Positions 15,437 through 24,322 of a DNA stretch of 44,986 nucleotides are shown in pieces (the stretch's first letter is position 1; each line of letters starts with the position of its first letter). Under the pieces are notes generated by a model. The model saw only the letters and a list, made by a program, of their open reading frames with translations, was not told where the DNA came from and did no database searches. Source of the stretch: an uncultured Clostridia bacterium (GTDB lineage Bacteria > Bacillota > Clostridia > Christensenellales > CAG-917). A program made the position numbers and the translations under genes. Location: NCBI GenBank assembly GCA_947589395.1, contig CANQAA010000003.1:1-44986 (forward strand), given 5' to 3'.

Positions 15437-16108
15437 TCAGATGATTTTGCCGTCCTCCATTCTCACGATCCTATCTGCATAAGCCGCGTGCGCTTCGGAG
15501 TGCGTGACCATGATGAGAGCGACATTCGTGCGCTTGTTGATGTCGATCAAAAGTTCCATGACTTGTCTGCCCCGCTCCTTGTCGAGACTGCCCGTCGGCT
15601 CGTCGAGGAAGATGACCTTCGGCGATGTCGCAAGCGCGCGGGCGATCGCGCAACGCTGTTGCTCGCCACCGCTTAGCTGACGAGGATAACTTGAAAGTCG
15701 CTCGCCAAGCCCGAGATATTCGAGAATTTCAAGCAACTTGTCTTTGATCTCGCCCTCCTTTTTTCCGTCCAACAGGAGAGGCAGGGAGACGTTTTCGTAC
15801 ACAGTCAGGTTTGGGACGAGATTGTCAAATTGATACACAAACGAAAAGTCCCGCCTGCGCATTGCGGCAAGTCGCTCGTCAGAGAGAGTCAAAAGGCTCT
15901 CGCCAAGCAGTTTGACGTCGCCCTCGTCGGGCTTGTCTATGCCCGCGAGAATATAAAGAAGGGTGGATTTGCCCGATCCCGATTCGCCGAGAATGGCCAC
16001 AAACTCCCCCTCGTCCACGCAAAAATCCACGCCGCGCAACACTTGCGTTTGAACGTCGCCGCTCAAAAAGCTCTTTTTGACGTTTTGGGCTGTCAACACG
16101 TTTTTCAT
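15437..16108 (-). CDS. ABC transporter ATP-binding protein (LolD/MacB type)
   Basis: The 223-residue ATPase has all the expected motifs: Walker A GESGSGKST (residues 41-49), Q-loop Gln93, signature LSGGEQQR (145-152), Walker B VIFLDEPTG with Asp169/Glu170, and the switch histidine His203 in MVTHSEAHA. It belongs to the LolD/FtsE/MacB clade that pairs with FtsX-type permeases, and the permease gene follows at once. It energises the exporter from the cytoplasmic side. Residues between the Q-loop and signature are normal. A ribosome site (AGAGGACGAGG) precedes the ATG at 16108. Confidence 0.95.
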   Translation of the reverse strand: MKNVLTAQNVKKSFLSGDVQTQVLRGVDFCVDEGEFVAILGESGSGKSTLLYILAGIDKPDEGDVKLLGESLLTLSDERLAAMRRRDFSFVYQFDNLVPNLTVYENVSLPLLLDGKKEGEIKDKLLEILEYLGLGERLSSYPRQLSGGEQQRCAIARALATSPKVIFLDEPTGSLDKERGRQVMELLIDINKRTNVALIMVTHSEAHAAYADRIVRMEDGKII

Positions 16109-16135
16109 AACCGCCTCGTCCTCTTTATTAAAAAA

Positions 16136-16164
16136 ATTATATCATATACGTTTCAATTTAACAA
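16136..16164 (-). promoter_or_regulatory. Promoter of the ABC exporter operon
   Basis: On the minus strand, TTGTTA (16159-16164), 17 bases and a perfect TATAAT (16136-16141) lie about 28 bases before the ATPase start. Confidence 0.7.
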
Positions 16165-16200
16165 CAGGAAAAAAATCCGCCCTCAAAATTAATGTATTTG

Positions 16201-16230
16201 TTGAAAAGACTTGGCAAGTTATGCTATACT
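16201..16230 (+). promoter_or_regulatory. Promoter of queH, probably giving a leaderless mRNA
   Basis: TTGAAA (16201-16206), 18 bases and TATACT (16225-16230). Transcription would begin about seven bases downstream, at the ATG itself (16237). No Shine-Dalgarno lies ahead of that ATG. Confidence 0.55.
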
Positions 16231-16236
16231 CATTTT

Positions 16237-16821
16237 ATGCAAACAGTGGACGAAGTCATAAATCAACAAAAAAATCCCCGCCTTCTTCTTCACGCGTGCT
16301 GCGGGCCCTGTCTCGCGGGAGCGCTTTCGAATATTGCGCGGCATTTTGACGTGACCGTCTACTTTTTCAATCCCAATATTATGCCGAACGAGGAGTTTAT
16401 CAGGCGATTTGAGGCGCTTAAAGTGGTCGTTGAGCATTTTGGCGTCAAACTCGTCTTGCCAAAACAAGATGTAAGTCAATATCTCGAGCTCGTGCGCGGG
16501 CTTGAAAACCAACCTGAGGGCGGAGATAGATGCGCGAAGTGTTTTGAACTAAGACTGAGATCTACGGCGGAATATTTTTTGAAGACGGCGGAGTTTGACT
16601 TTTTTGCGACGACGCTTACTTTAAGCCCGCACAAGGACGCAAAGCTCATAAACTCCATCGGCGAGCAAATAGAGCGCGAGACGGGCGCAAAGTATCTCGC
16701 CTCCGACTTCAAAAAGCACGACGGATTTTTGCACTCCGTGCAACTTTCAAAAGAGCTTGACATATATCGCCAACGCTATTGCGGATGCAAATTTTCGGAC
16801 AATGCTTCTCAAAACGATTGA
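16237..16821 (+). CDS. queH: Epoxyqueuosine reductase QueH
   Basis: The 194-residue protein carries the complete QueH (formerly DUF208) cysteine set: ACCGPC near residues 20-25, RCAKC at 98-102 and YCGCKF at 181-186. It also has the conserved YFFNPNIMP block. QueH reduces epoxyqueuosine to queuosine at the tRNA wobble base of the GUN-anticodon tRNAs, using an iron-sulfur cluster and a metal bound by these cysteines. It replaces QueG in many Firmicutes and Thermotoga. The protein is cytoplasmic. The start at 16237 is preferred over an in-frame codon at 16192, because the promoter's -10 box (16225-16230) lies between them and the family normally begins close to the first cysteine motif. No other queuosine gene is in the window. 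Confidence 0.93.
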   Translation: MQTVDEVINQQKNPRLLLHACCGPCLAGALSNIARHFDVTVYFFNPNIMPNEEFIRRFEALKVVVEHFGVKLVLPKQDVSQYLELVRGLENQPEGGDRCAKCFELRLRSTAEYFLKTAEFDFFATTLTLSPHKDAKLINSIGEQIERETGAKYLASDFKKHDGFLHSVQLSKELDIYRQRYCGCKFSDNASQND

Positions 16822-16860
16822 ATTTTTGCATATTTATGATATGATGATGAAAAGGTGAGT

Positions 16861-17877
16861 ATGGACATTTTCAACGTAAGCGGCAACAATTACCAAATGG
16901 GGTTCACGATCGGCGAACATTTCAAGTCATATCTCAAGTTTGCGACGCGCGAGTTTGAGACGCCGCTTTCAAGTTGCATTGAGCGCATAAGGCTGCTCGA
17001 GGGCAAGCTGAAGAGCTCTCTTCCCGGCTGTCTTGACGAGCTGTACGGCAGAGCGGACGGCGCGGGAGTGGACAAAGACGTCATGCTGCTCTATATGTTC
17101 CCGGAGATCTTGGGCAGGACGGACGGCTGCACCACCTTGACTCTCAAGACCCGCGATAACGTGCTGTTTGCTCACAATGAGGACGACAGGGGCTTTTCAA
17201 AGGACAACGTCGCGCTCGTGAAATATTGCTACGACGACGGCTTTACCTTTGCGTACACTATGGCGAGCCGCATGGCGGGCAGCGCGTACGCTTTCAACAG
17301 CTACGGCTTGGCGTTTTCAAGCAACTATATCTTCGGCGGAAGGCTGGAGCTCGACAACGTCTCCCGCTATATCATTCTTCGCGACGTCATCAACGCAAGA
17401 TCCATTTGCGAGGTCGAAAAAAAGCTCAACGCGTTCAGCGCCGCGTCGCCTTTCAGCCTCAACGTCATAGACCTTCGCACCCTCGAGGCGAAAAACTTTG
17501 AAAAGGACATCGAAACGCTGTATCAATTTGACGTGCAGGACAGGTTTGCAAGAAGCAACCACTTCGTTTTGAAGGACGCGCCTCTCACGAGAGTGCCGAA
17601 AAACTCCGTCTTTCGCCGCGAAAAGTCCAAAGAGTTGCTTGACGCGCTCAAGGACGAGAGCGTGGAGGCGCTTCTTGACATACTCGCGTTTGAGCAGGAC
17701 GAGATGGACAACTCCGTCTTCCAAAATCCCGACAAATATCCCGACAAGATCGTCACCGTCTCTAACTTCGCCGTCGACGCGAAGGCGGGCAGGTTTATCG
17801 TCAACGACTTCATAGAAAAAAAGCGCTACGTCTTTGACTCCTCCGCCACTCTCCTTGACGAGCAAAACATAATGTAA
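16861..17877 (+). CDS. Acyltransferase/Ntn-hydrolase of the C45 (AAT-like) family
   Basis: The 338-residue protein resembles the C45 group (acyl-CoA:6-aminopenicillanate acyltransferase-like Ntn hydrolases). Its N-terminal helical part has the characteristic YQMGFTIGEHFK opening. It then has a predicted autocleavage site at Gly89-Cys90 in GRTDGCTTL, followed by the NEDD and GSAYAFNSYGLAFSSN stretches that line the pocket. Family members hydrolyse or transfer amide-linked acyl groups. The natural substrate of the bacterial forms is mostly unknown. Together with the choloylglycine hydrolase at 5820, the window encodes two Ntn amidases. AAAGGTG precedes the ATG at 16861, which is chosen over a GTG six bases earlier. 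A possible promoter (TTGAAT 16818-16823, 16 bases, TATGAT 16840-16845) overlaps the queH stop, so the two may or may not share a transcript. Confidence 0.8.
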   Translation: MDIFNVSGNNYQMGFTIGEHFKSYLKFATREFETPLSSCIERIRLLEGKLKSSLPGCLDELYGRADGAGVDKDVMLLYMFPEILGRTDGCTTLTLKTRDNVLFAHNEDDRGFSKDNVALVKYCYDDGFTFAYTMASRMAGSAYAFNSYGLAFSSNYIFGGRLELDNVSRYIILRDVINARSICEVEKKLNAFSAASPFSLNVIDLRTLEAKNFEKDIETLYQFDVQDRFARSNHFVLKDAPLTRVPKNSVFRREKSKELLDALKDESVEALLDILAFEQDEMDNSVFQNPDKYPDKIVTVSNFAVDAKAGRFIVNDFIEKKRYVFDSSATLLDEQNIM

Positions 17878-17889
17878 AATCCACTTCCC

Positions 17890-17914
17890 GCCCCATTTCG
17901 GGGCTTATTTTTTA
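17890..17914 (+). terminator. Terminator after the C45-family gene
   Basis: GCCCC (17890-17894) pairs with GGGGC (17900-17904) and is followed by TTATTTTTT. Confidence 0.85.
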
Positions 17915-18054
17915 CCCAAAATCAAAACCGACGAGCGCTTTTTCAAAGCATAAGACGTGCACTCTTTGAAGACCTGCTTGAGCATGATGTTCCCCATTTG
18001 AAACATAATTAACGCACACTTAATAGAGGACGCCTTTAGCCGAAGTATAGTTTG

Positions 18055-18377
18055 ACAAACCCCTCAGTCTATCGACAGCTCCCCTAACTTTACCCCACAA
18101 AAACACAAAGTATTTTTGCGGGGACCCCATAAGGGCAGCCTTGCTATGGGAATATTAAGCGTGTTCTCTGTTTAGGCAAAGTTAGTCAATTAGTTTTATT
18201 TTCAAGATTTCTCAAGCAGGAATAGCTAATTTCAAAAATCTTCTATTTTCTCATTTGGTCATCAAAGTTAGCTTCAACTCGGTTACTTGGTGGTTTTCCA
18301 AAAGCCTCCTTTCGAGGCCGCCCTTAGTAAGGGGAACTGGCTGCGCCGCTTAGGCGGTCGCAGACTGAGGGGATTGT
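18055..18377. mobile_element. MITE-like element with 16-bp terminal inverted repeats
   Basis: The left end ACAAACCCCTCAGTCT (18055-18070) matches the inverted right end at 18362-18377 with one mismatch. The 323-bp element encodes no protein. It contains a hairpin of the family found at 41035-41450, and a GC-rich segment (18338-18361) with a CCGC/GGCGG stem. I see no clear target-site duplication, so mobility is inferred from the ends only. Confidence 0.55.
18092..18128. repeat. Isolated copy of the CCCC-A/T-GGGGACCCC hairpin
   Basis: CCCCACAAAAAC, a short unique loop and TTTTTGCGGGG followed by ACCCC. The conserved arms match units U2 and U7 of the array at 41035-41450; the loop differs. The copy lies within the MITE-like element. 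Confidence 0.8.
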
Positions 18378-18606
18378 AAGCGAAAACATATTACGGGTTG
18401 AAAACTTTTTTCAAACTAAAACTCAGAGCGAGTGTAAATCCAATCACACAAAATAGCAAGCGGGCGATAACAAGCAAAATGAGTGGAAATTGACCTTAAT
18501 ATCGTAAAGCGAAGCGTATATTTTGCGTGCGCGGAGTGGCGATAAAATTGCGGTGCGCTCATAACCGCTTTCGACAGGAAAGCGTTGATCGCTGAGCAAT
18601 TTTGAG

Positions 18607-19002
18607 CTAATTATGCATTGGATTTTTGTAGCGTTTGCCGCAATTTGGACAGACGAGGGTGGGATCTTTTGTGACATCTATGGGTGCGCCGCACTCCGGG
18701 CACTCCACGACGTCGACTTGCGCGTCATTGCCCTGCCCTTCGTAGTTGTCGGAAAGCTGCATATATTTCGCCGCCTGACGGGCGCGTGCTTCGCGATTGA
18801 TCTCGGTCAGCTTCATGCCGTAAATAATGGTTCTTGCAAGCGCGCTTGCCAAAAGCCCTATCGAAAGGACGATAATTTCTACGCTATTCGAACGCCAATA
18901 GAAACGGCCTGCGGTGTAAATAATCAATGTCAAAGCGACCGCCATCCATATAACGCTCAACGCGAGCTTGAACCTAACTTTTTCCTTGTTATCGTTTTTC
19001 AT
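18607..19002 (-). CDS. Small membrane protein with a C-terminal zinc ribbon
   Basis: The 131-residue protein has two membrane helices (IWMAVALTLIIYTAG and IIVLSIGLLASALA) followed by the segment ARTIIYGMK. A cytoplasmic stretch leads to a C-terminal zinc ribbon with four cysteines (CPECGAP ... CPNCGKRY). It is a paralogue of the next gene (19076-19423), sharing the first helix and the ALARTIIYGMK block. The family is not recognised. The start at 19002 follows AGGTGG. The zinc ribbon may bind nucleic acid, a protein partner or zinc; no function is claimed. It may be cotranscribed with its paralogue and controlled by the divergent XRE regulator. Confidence 0.75.
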   Translation of the reverse strand: MKNDNKEKVRFKLALSVIWMAVALTLIIYTAGRFYWRSNSVEIIVLSIGLLASALARTIIYGMKLTEINREARARQAAKYMQLSDNYEGQGNDAQVDVVECPECGAPIDVTKDPTLVCPNCGKRYKNPMHN

Positions 19003-19075
19003 AGTCCACCTGCCTTTTATATTTCGCACGATATATCATCGAACGAGATTTTGCCGTGCGCTCCTCACCCACAAA

Positions 19076-19423
19076 TCAGTTTGTTTTCTCGCCCTCTTCG
19101 TCGTCTTCGGGCACGAGACGGATGTAGCGCTTCGCCGCTTTTACGCTCTCAACTCGCGCAAGCTCTGAGATCTTCATGCCGTAGATAATGGTTCTTGCAA
19201 GCGCGCATCCGAATATTCCTATCGAGACGATTATCACGACCGCCATGACGTAAACGCCGTAAGGGTCGGTCGTTTTTATGGAATAGCCGCCAATGTTGAC
19301 CATATCGTAGTTTTTTTCTTCCATACAAGCTGAAAAAATGATCAAAGTCAAAGCGACCACCATCCAAATTATGCCGGAAAAGAGCTTGGTTTTGATTTTT
19401 TCTTTACTCTCATTCACTGTCAT
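19076..19423 (-). CDS. Small membrane protein, paralogue of the zinc-ribbon protein
   Basis: The 115-residue protein has two membrane helices (IIWMVVALTLIIFSA and YVMAVVIIVSIGIFGCALA). The shared ARTIIYGMKISELARVE block and a charged tail follow, without the zinc ribbon of its paralogue downstream. An extracellular loop of about 25 residues separates the helices. The ATG at 19423 is preferred over an upstream in-frame start because AGGTGG precedes it, and the upstream codons merely translate a 27-bp tandem duplication. No family is recognised. Divergent from an XRE regulator and first in the pair with the gene at 18607. Confidence 0.75.
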   Translation of the reverse strand: MTVNESKEKIKTKLFSGIIWMVVALTLIIFSACMEEKNYDMVNIGGYSIKTTDPYGVYVMAVVIIVSIGIFGCALARTIIYGMKISELARVESVKAAKRYIRLVPEDDEEGEKTN

Positions 19424-19430
19424 GATCCAC

Positions 19431-19484
19431 CTACCTTTTTTATTATAATCGTACAATCTACCTTTTTTATTATAATCGTACAAT
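19431..19484. repeat. Exact 27-bp tandem duplication in the paralogue-pair promoter
   Basis: Copies at 19431-19457 and 19458-19484 are identical. Each carries a minus-strand ATTGTACGATTATAAT and an AAAAAAGGTAG segment, so both a -10 box and a Shine-Dalgarno-like site are duplicated. Confidence 0.9.
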
Positions 19485-19497
19485 ATGCGATTGTCAA
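19469..19497 (-). promoter_or_regulatory. Consensus promoter of the membrane-protein pair
   Basis: On the minus strand, TTGACA (19492-19497), 17 bases and TATAAT (19469-19474) match the sigma-A consensus perfectly. Confidence 0.85.
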
Positions 19498-19530
19498 GAC
19501 AGAAATCACCTTATATGCGATTATTGCAAG
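19484..19530. promoter_or_regulatory. Candidate XRE operators
   Basis: ATATGCGATT occurs at 19484-19493, overlapping the -35 box of the minus-strand promoter, and again at 19513-19522, ahead of the XRE gene. The shared sites suggest divergent control by that regulator. Confidence 0.45.
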
Positions 19531-19540
19531 GGGTGATAAT

Positions 19541-19753
19541 ATGGAACTGAAAGACATTCAGCAAAGGTTAAGACAAGCGATAAAACAAAGCGGCTTGCAA
19601 CAAAATTACATTGCAAAGTGCGTGGGCGTGTCCGCTCAAACGGTGTCAAAGTATATGCGTGAGGATATCTTTCCCGCCCTCGATACGTTTGCAAAACTTT
19701 GCGCTCTCATAGACGTGTCCGCCGATTACATTTTGGGAATAAGCAAAAATTAA
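19541..19753 (+). CDS. XRE-family (Cro/CI) transcriptional regulator
   Basis: The 70-residue protein is a lone lambda-repressor-like helix-turn-helix. Helices 2 and 3 lie in QNYIAKCVGVSAQTVSKYMRE. The family end is FAKLCALIDVSADYILGI. There is no oligomerisation or sensor domain. AAGGGGTG precedes the ATG. It is divergent from the two membrane proteins and probably represses both its own and their promoter through the ATATGCGATT sites. Confidence 0.92.
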   Translation: MELKDIQQRLRQAIKQSGLQQNYIAKCVGVSAQTVSKYMREDIFPALDTFAKLCALIDVSADYILGISKN

Positions 19754-19830
19754 CGCGCAACTCGTTTTGCGATTTGCGCGCCGATTTCATTTTTAAGCAA
19801 TGTTTGTTTTAAAAGAGTTTTTGTAAACTC
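19754..19830. terminator. Candidate terminators between XRE gene and FNT gene
   Basis: CGCGCAA (19754-19760) pairs with TTGCGCG (19774-19780). A second hairpin, GAGTTT (19815-19820) with AAACTC (19825-19830), is followed on the minus strand by TTTT. Together they could end both convergent transcripts. Confidence 0.5.
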
Positions 19831-19856
19831 AAAATGCTCTCGCTTTGACGCAAAAC

Positions 19857-20540
19857 TTATTCGCCCGGCGAGACTTGATTTTCGGGCGAGGTTTGAATTT
19901 CGCAAGAAGCGCTTTTTTGCGCGGGCTTCTTCAGATTGCCAAGCCACTTGAGCGAGGGAATGACGAGCCCTCCGATGGAATTCCCCAAAATGATGAGCAC
20001 GATAAAAACCAACACTTTCCAAAATACGAGCCCTTTGATCGTGGCGGAAAAATAGAACATATCCGCGATGGAGTGCTCAAAGCCGCTCATGATGAAGGCG
20101 GGAATGCCGAGAATCACGCCAAGCGGGGACTTGTGATTTGCAAAGATGTCCACCGCGACGTAGATGAGCACGCCGCAGAAGACAGCGCGGATGAAGCTGC
20201 TGAGATACCCCTGCTCGAGCTTTGCCGTGCACACGCTAAGCGCCGCGTCGTGAAGCTGAGGTATGGCATATCCAAGCAGATATCCAACGACGAGCGACGC
20301 CACGCCGTTGCCCAAAAGCCCGAACACGAGCACGAGGATGTCGTCCTTAGAGTGCTTTTCAAAGAGCAGCCCTATCTTGCCCGTGTAAAGAGAATAGCCC
20401 TTCAGACACACAGTGAGCAGTCCTATCGTGAACAAAAAAGCGCCCACCGCCTTGTAGCCGTCCAAGCACATCAAAAACGCCGCGCCGCCGATCGAGATCA
20501 TCAAGCCCGCAAGCAGGCCGTCCACAAATTTTTTTATCAT
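19857..20540 (-). CDS. Formate/nitrite transporter (FNT) family channel
   Basis: The 227-residue protein has six membrane segments with FNT signatures: GGAAF near residue 20, LYTGKIG (51-57), [21 protein letters not shown], and the pore block [12 protein letters not shown] with the central His156. It ends with LGNSIGG and a short cytoplasmic tail. FNT proteins form pentamers that pass formate, nitrite, hydrosulfide, lactate or acetate, often with a proton. The exact substrate is not settled by these motifs; formate is plausible for a fermenter. Its ATG overlaps the ntpD stop by four bases, so it is translationally coupled to the V-type ATPase genes. In E. hirae this end of the ntp operon instead carries ntpH and the potassium transporter gene ntpJ. 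Confidence 0.9.
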   Translation of the reverse strand: MIKKFVDGLLAGLMISIGGAAFLMCLDGYKAVGAFLFTIGLLTVCLKGYSLYTGKIGLLFEKHSKDDILVLVFGLLGNGVASLVVGYLLGYAIPQLHDAALSVCTAKLEQGYLSSFIRAVFCGVLIYVAVDIFANHKSPLGVILGIPAFIMSGFEHSIADMFYFSATIKGLVFWKVLVFIVLIILGNSIGGLVIPSLKWLGNLKKPAQKSASCEIQTSPENQVSPGE

Positions 20541-21178
20541 TGTCCGTTTTCCTTTTGTTGTTCGAGCATGGCTTTGACCTTCATGAGTCTTGTGGTCGCC
20601 CCCCTCTCGTTTTCATCGAGTTTCATGGTGATATACTTTATGGTCTCCTCAAGCTGAGGGATCATGACGTACTCGAGCGCGTTGACCCTGCGGCGGTTTT
20701 TTTCTATCTCATCCGCAAGCAGATTGCAGGTTTTTTCGACTTCGGCGAGCTTCAAGAGCTTTGGGATCAGCTCGGAGAGCGACGCGATAGAGCCGTCCAG
20801 CTCCCCCGTCACGCTCGCAAAAGAATACGGATATTTCTCGTCTCCCACGATCGAGACGTCAAAGACGGGCACTTCCACGCTCATTTCGCTCTTCGACGAG
20901 GCTTTGAGCATGGCCCTCGTGCCCGGCATGGACACCGCCTCCTCGAGCGCGTCGTCCGACGACACGGCGCGGGCGAGCATAAAGGACTTCATCGCCGCCT
21001 TAAGCTCCACCTCCACCTCTTCTCTCAGTCGCCTGTTCTCTTTGACGTAAAGCATAAAGCGTCTGATCATTTCGTCAGATTTATCCTTCAACAGCTTGTG
21101 TCCGCGCACGGCGGTCCTCAGCCTGTTTTTGAGAAGCCTGAGCTCCATTCTTGTGGGATTGACGTTGAGCTTTGCCAT
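20537..21178 (-). CDS. ntpD: V-type ATPase subunit D (central stalk)
   Basis: The 213-residue protein begins with the family signature [27 protein letters not shown]. Two long antiparallel coiled-coil helices (residues ~10-70 and ~130-205) enclose a smaller middle domain. Subunit D is the rotor axle that spins inside the A3B3 head and passes torque to the membrane ring. It begins one base after ntpB ends and its stop overlaps the FNT gene start. Length and motifs are normal. Confidence 0.95.
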   Translation of the reverse strand: MAKLNVNPTRMELRLLKNRLRTAVRGHKLLKDKSDEMIRRFMLYVKENRRLREEVEVELKAAMKSFMLARAVSSDDALEEAVSMPGTRAMLKASSKSEMSVEVPVFDVSIVGDEKYPYSFASVTGELDGSIASLSELIPKLLKLAEVEKTCNLLADEIEKNRRRVNALEYVMIPQLEETIKYITMKLDENERGATTRLMKVKAMLEQQKENGQ

Positions 21179-21179
21179 A

Positions 21180-22556
21180 TCAGTCCTTGTCTTTGTCGAG
21201 ATACTTTTCGAGATATTCGTCTCTTATCCTCTTGAGTTCTCCTCTTGGAAGCAGTCTCAAAAGTTTCCAGCCCAAATCAAGGGTCTCCTCGATGGAGCGG
21301 TTGACGTTGAAGCCCTGCGAGATATATTGTTTTTCAAACTCGTCCGCAAACGCCGCAAACTTTTTGTCCGTGTCCGTGAGCGCCGCGTCGCCGAGAATTG
21401 AGCTGAGCTCCTTTGCCTCCTTGCCCTGAGCGTACGCGCTGAAGAGCTGGTTCATCGTGTCCGCGTGATCCTCTCTCGTCTTGCCCTTGCCGATGCCCTT
21501 GTCCTTTAGACGACTGAGCGACGGCAAAACGTCGATCGGCGGCACGATCCCGCGTTTATATAGCTCTCTTGATATGATTATCTGCCCTTCCGTGATATAG
21601 CCGGTGAGGTCGGGGATAGGGTGAGTCTTGTCGTCTTCGGGCATCGTGAGGATGGGAATTTGCGTGATAGACCCTTTTTTGCCGACGATGCGCCCCGCCC
21701 TTTCGTACATGCTCGCAAGGTCGGTATACATATATCCGGGATAGCCGCGCCTGCCGGGAACTTCCTTTCTTGCGGCGGAAATTTCCCTCAAAGCCTCAGC
21801 GTAGTTGGTGATGTCGGTGGTGATGACGAGCACATGCATGTCCTTTTCAAACGCGAGATATTCCGCTGCGGTGAGCGCCATTCTCGGCGTGGAGACGCGC
21901 TCGACTGCGGGGTCGTTTGCGAGGTTTATAAACATGACCGCGCGCTCGATAGCTCCCGTCTTTCTGAAATCGTTGATGAAAAAGTCCGCTTCCTCAAAGG
22001 TTATGCCGACTGCCGCGAATACGACCGCAAACTTCTCGTTTGAACCCAAGACCTTTGCCTGTCTTGCGATCTGCGCCGCGAGTTCCGCATGAGGCATGCC
22101 CGACATGGAAAACACGGGGAGCTTTTGCCCTCTGACGAGGGTGTTGAGCCCGTCTATCGCGCTTATGCCCGTTTGAATGAACTCGTTTGGATAGTCGCGA
22201 GAGACGGGGTTGATGGGCTGACCGTTGATGTCAAGCCTCATTTCGGGAATGATCGGCGCGCCGCCGTCGCGCGGATTGCCCATGCCGTCAAAGACTCTGC
22301 CCAGCATATCCTCGCTGACGCCAAGCTCAATGCCGTGTCCCAAAAAGCGCGCTTTTGCGGACGTCATCTTGATGCCCTGCGACGGCTCGAAAAGCTGAAC
22401 GAGCGCCTTGTCGCGGTTGATCTCGAGCACTTTGCCGCTGCGGATCTCCTCGCCGCATCTTATCTCGACAAGCTCGTTGTACTTCACGCCCTCAACGCCC
22501 TCGACGAGCATGAGAGGTCCGACTATTTCCCTAACGGTGTTATATTCCTTCAGCAT
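21180..22556 (-). CDS. ntpB: V-type ATPase subunit B (non-catalytic head subunit)
   Basis: The 458-residue protein shows the full B-subunit sequence. The N-terminal barrel starts [21 protein letters not shown]. The nucleotide-binding core lacks the catalytic P-loop lysine motif, having SGMPHAEL in its place. [14 protein letters not shown] and the C-terminal bundle follow. It alternates with subunit A in the head. Its ATG overlaps the ntpA stop region by one base, showing tight coupling. Confidence 0.97.
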   Translation of the reverse strand: MLKEYNTVREIVGPLMLVEGVEGVKYNELVEIRCGEEIRSGKVLEINRDKALVQLFEPSQGIKMTSAKARFLGHGIELGVSEDMLGRVFDGMGNPRDGGAPIIPEMRLDINGQPINPVSRDYPNEFIQTGISAIDGLNTLVRGQKLPVFSMSGMPHAELAAQIARQAKVLGSNEKFAVVFAAVGITFEEADFFINDFRKTGAIERAVMFINLANDPAVERVSTPRMALTAAEYLAFEKDMHVLVITTDITNYAEALREISAARKEVPGRRGYPGYMYTDLASMYERAGRIVGKKGSITQIPILTMPEDDKTHPIPDLTGYITEGQIIISRELYKRGIVPPIDVLPSLSRLKDKGIGKGKTREDHADTMNQLFSAYAQGKEAKELSSILGDAALTDTDKKFAAFADEFEKQYISQGFNVNRSIEETLDLGWKLLRLLPRGELKRIRDEYLEKYLDKDKD

Positions 22557-24322
22557 CAGATCTGTCCTCCTTCGCTAAGCGCGGACATCTCGCTCTTGAT
22601 TTGTTTTTTGAGTTCCTCAAACTTGTCCATTTCCTCTTCGGGGATATATTTCGCCCTGCCTATGCTCTCTCTCACCGGCAACTCGAGGATGTCCTCGATG
22701 TCGATGTTCTTTTCAAGCGCGTCCAACGCGAGATAGTGGAAAGTCATTATGCACGAGAGCATGTTCTCCTGCTTTTTGAGGGAGGAATATGTGTCCACCT
22801 CGTGGAAAGCGTTTTGATGCAGATAGTCTTCTCTTATCGACTTTGCGGTCTCCATCGTCAGCCTGTTCGAGGGGGAGAGCGCGTCCATGCCCACGAGGCG
22901 CACGATCTCGTTGAGTTGCGCCTCCTCTTGCAATATCTTCATGCACTCGGCGCGAAGTTTGAGCCACTCGTCGCCCATATTTTCGGCGTACCACTCCGAG
23001 AGCCTGTCCGCATAGAGGGAATAGCTCGTGAGCCAATCTATCGCCGGGAAATGACGCCTGTACGCAAGCGAAGCGCTAAGTCCCCAAAACACTTTGACTA
23101 TCCTCAAAGTCGCCTGAGACACGGGCTCGGAAAGGTCGCCGCCCGGAGGAGACACCGCGCCTATCGCCGTGATAGAACCCGTCTCGCCCTTTCCGCCAAG
23201 CACTTTGACGACGCCCGCGCGCTCATAAAACTCCGCAAGTCTCGAGCTGAGGTACGCGGGATAGCCCTCTTCGCCGGGCATCTCCTCGAGCCTGCCCGAC
23301 ATCTCTCTGAGTGCCTCCGCCCAACGCGAGGTGGAGTCCGCCATGATCGCGACGGAATATCCCATGTCGCGGAAATACTCCGCTATCGTGATGCCCGTGT
23401 AAATGGACGCCTCTCTTGCCGCAACGGGCATATCCGATGTGTTTGCGATGAGCACCGTGCGCTTCATGAGGGGCTGTCCGCTCTTTGGGTCGATGAGCGC
23501 GGGGAACTCGTTGAGCACGTCAGTCATTTCGTTGCCGCGCTCGCCGCAACCGATATACACGATTATGTCCGCGTCCGCCCACTTCGCAAGCTGATGCTGA
23601 ACGACGGTCTTGCCGCTTCCAAACGGTCCGGGAACTGCCGCGACGCCTCCGCGAGCAATGGGAAAGAGCGTGTCGATGACGCGTTGCCCCGTGACAAGAG
23701 GAGAGGACGGGGAGAGTTTTTCCGCGTAAGGTCTGCCCTTTCTGACAGGCCATTTTTGCAACATGCATACGTTTTTGTCGCCTTTTTCGGTCGAAATGAC
23801 GGCGATGGTCTCGTCAACCGTGAACGAGCCCCTTTTGATCTCCTTGACGACGCCCTTGACTCCGTAAGGGACCAATATCTTGTGTTCAATGAGCACGTTT
23901 TCCTGCACCGAGCCGAGCTTTGTGCCCGCTTCGACTGTCGCTCCCACGCTCACGCACGGGACGAACTCCCACTTTTTTTCGTGGTCGACGGCGGGCGCGT
24001 ATACGCCCCTCTCTATTCTGTCGCCCGCGATCTCTTTGAGCTTTGCAAGCGGACGCTGAATGCCGTCGTAGATGCCCTCGATAAGTCCGGGAGCGAGCTC
24101 GACCGAAAGCGGCTCTCCGAGCGAATACACTTCCTCGCCCGGACCGAGACCGCTGGTCTCCTCATAAACCTGAATTGACGCTTTGTCGCCTCTCAGCTCG
24201 ATGATCTCGCCGATCAACCTCTTTGCGCTGACCTGCACGACGTCGTACATCTTGCAGTTCGCCATGCCCTCAGCCACGATCAAAGGACCGGATACCTTAA
24301 CAATTCTGCCTGTTTCCATCAT
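22556..24322 (-). CDS. ntpA: V-type ATPase subunit A (catalytic)
   Basis: The 588-residue protein contains the catalytic P-loop GPFGSGKT (residues 232-239). The A-specific bulge domain sits between the barrel and core (~110-190). The catalytic glutamate region GERGNEM and the [24 protein letters not shown] block, typical of this subunit, are also present. Three copies hydrolyse or make ATP. It starts four bases inside the end of ntpG. Met2 is an equally possible start. Confidence 0.97.
   Translation of the reverse strand: MMETGRIVKVSGPLIVAEGMANCKMYDVVQVSAKRLIGEIIELRGDKASIQVYEETSGLGPGEEVYSLGEPLSVELAPGLIEGIYDGIQRPLAKLKEIAGDRIERGVYAPAVDHEKKWEFVPCVSVGATVEAGTKLGSVQENVLIEHKILVPYGVKGVVKEIKRGSFTVDETIAVISTEKGDKNVCMLQKWPVRKGRPYAEKLSPSSPLVTGQRVIDTLFPIARGGVAAVPGPFGSGKTVVQHQLAKWADADIIVYIGCGERGNEMTDVLNEFPALIDPKSGQPLMKRTVLIANTSDMPVAAREASIYTGITIAEYFRDMGYSVAIMADSTSRWAEALREMSGRLEEMPGEEGYPAYLSSRLAEFYERAGVVKVLGGKGETGSITAIGAVSPPGGDLSEPVSQATLRIVKVFWGLSASLAYRRHFPAIDWLTSYSLYADRLSEWYAENMGDEWLKLRAECMKILQEEAQLNEIVRLVGMDALSPSNRLTMETAKSIREDYLHQNAFHEVDTYSSLKKQENMLSCIMTFHYLALDALEKNIDIEDILELPVRESIGRAKYIPEEEMDKFEELKKQIKSEMSALSEGGQI

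Larger units (their letters stand above)
17878..18606. other. 730-bp intergenic region holding a MITE-like element
   Basis: No convincing gene lies here. It contains the terminator above, a MITE-like element (18055-18377) with an internal hairpin, and about 230 bases of unassigned sequence to the right. Confidence 0.7.

Noticed and set aside
22601-24178. Plus-strand open frame of over 500 codons opposite ntpA
   Set aside because: ntpA is a highly conserved gene; the antisense frame is a mirror of its codon use.
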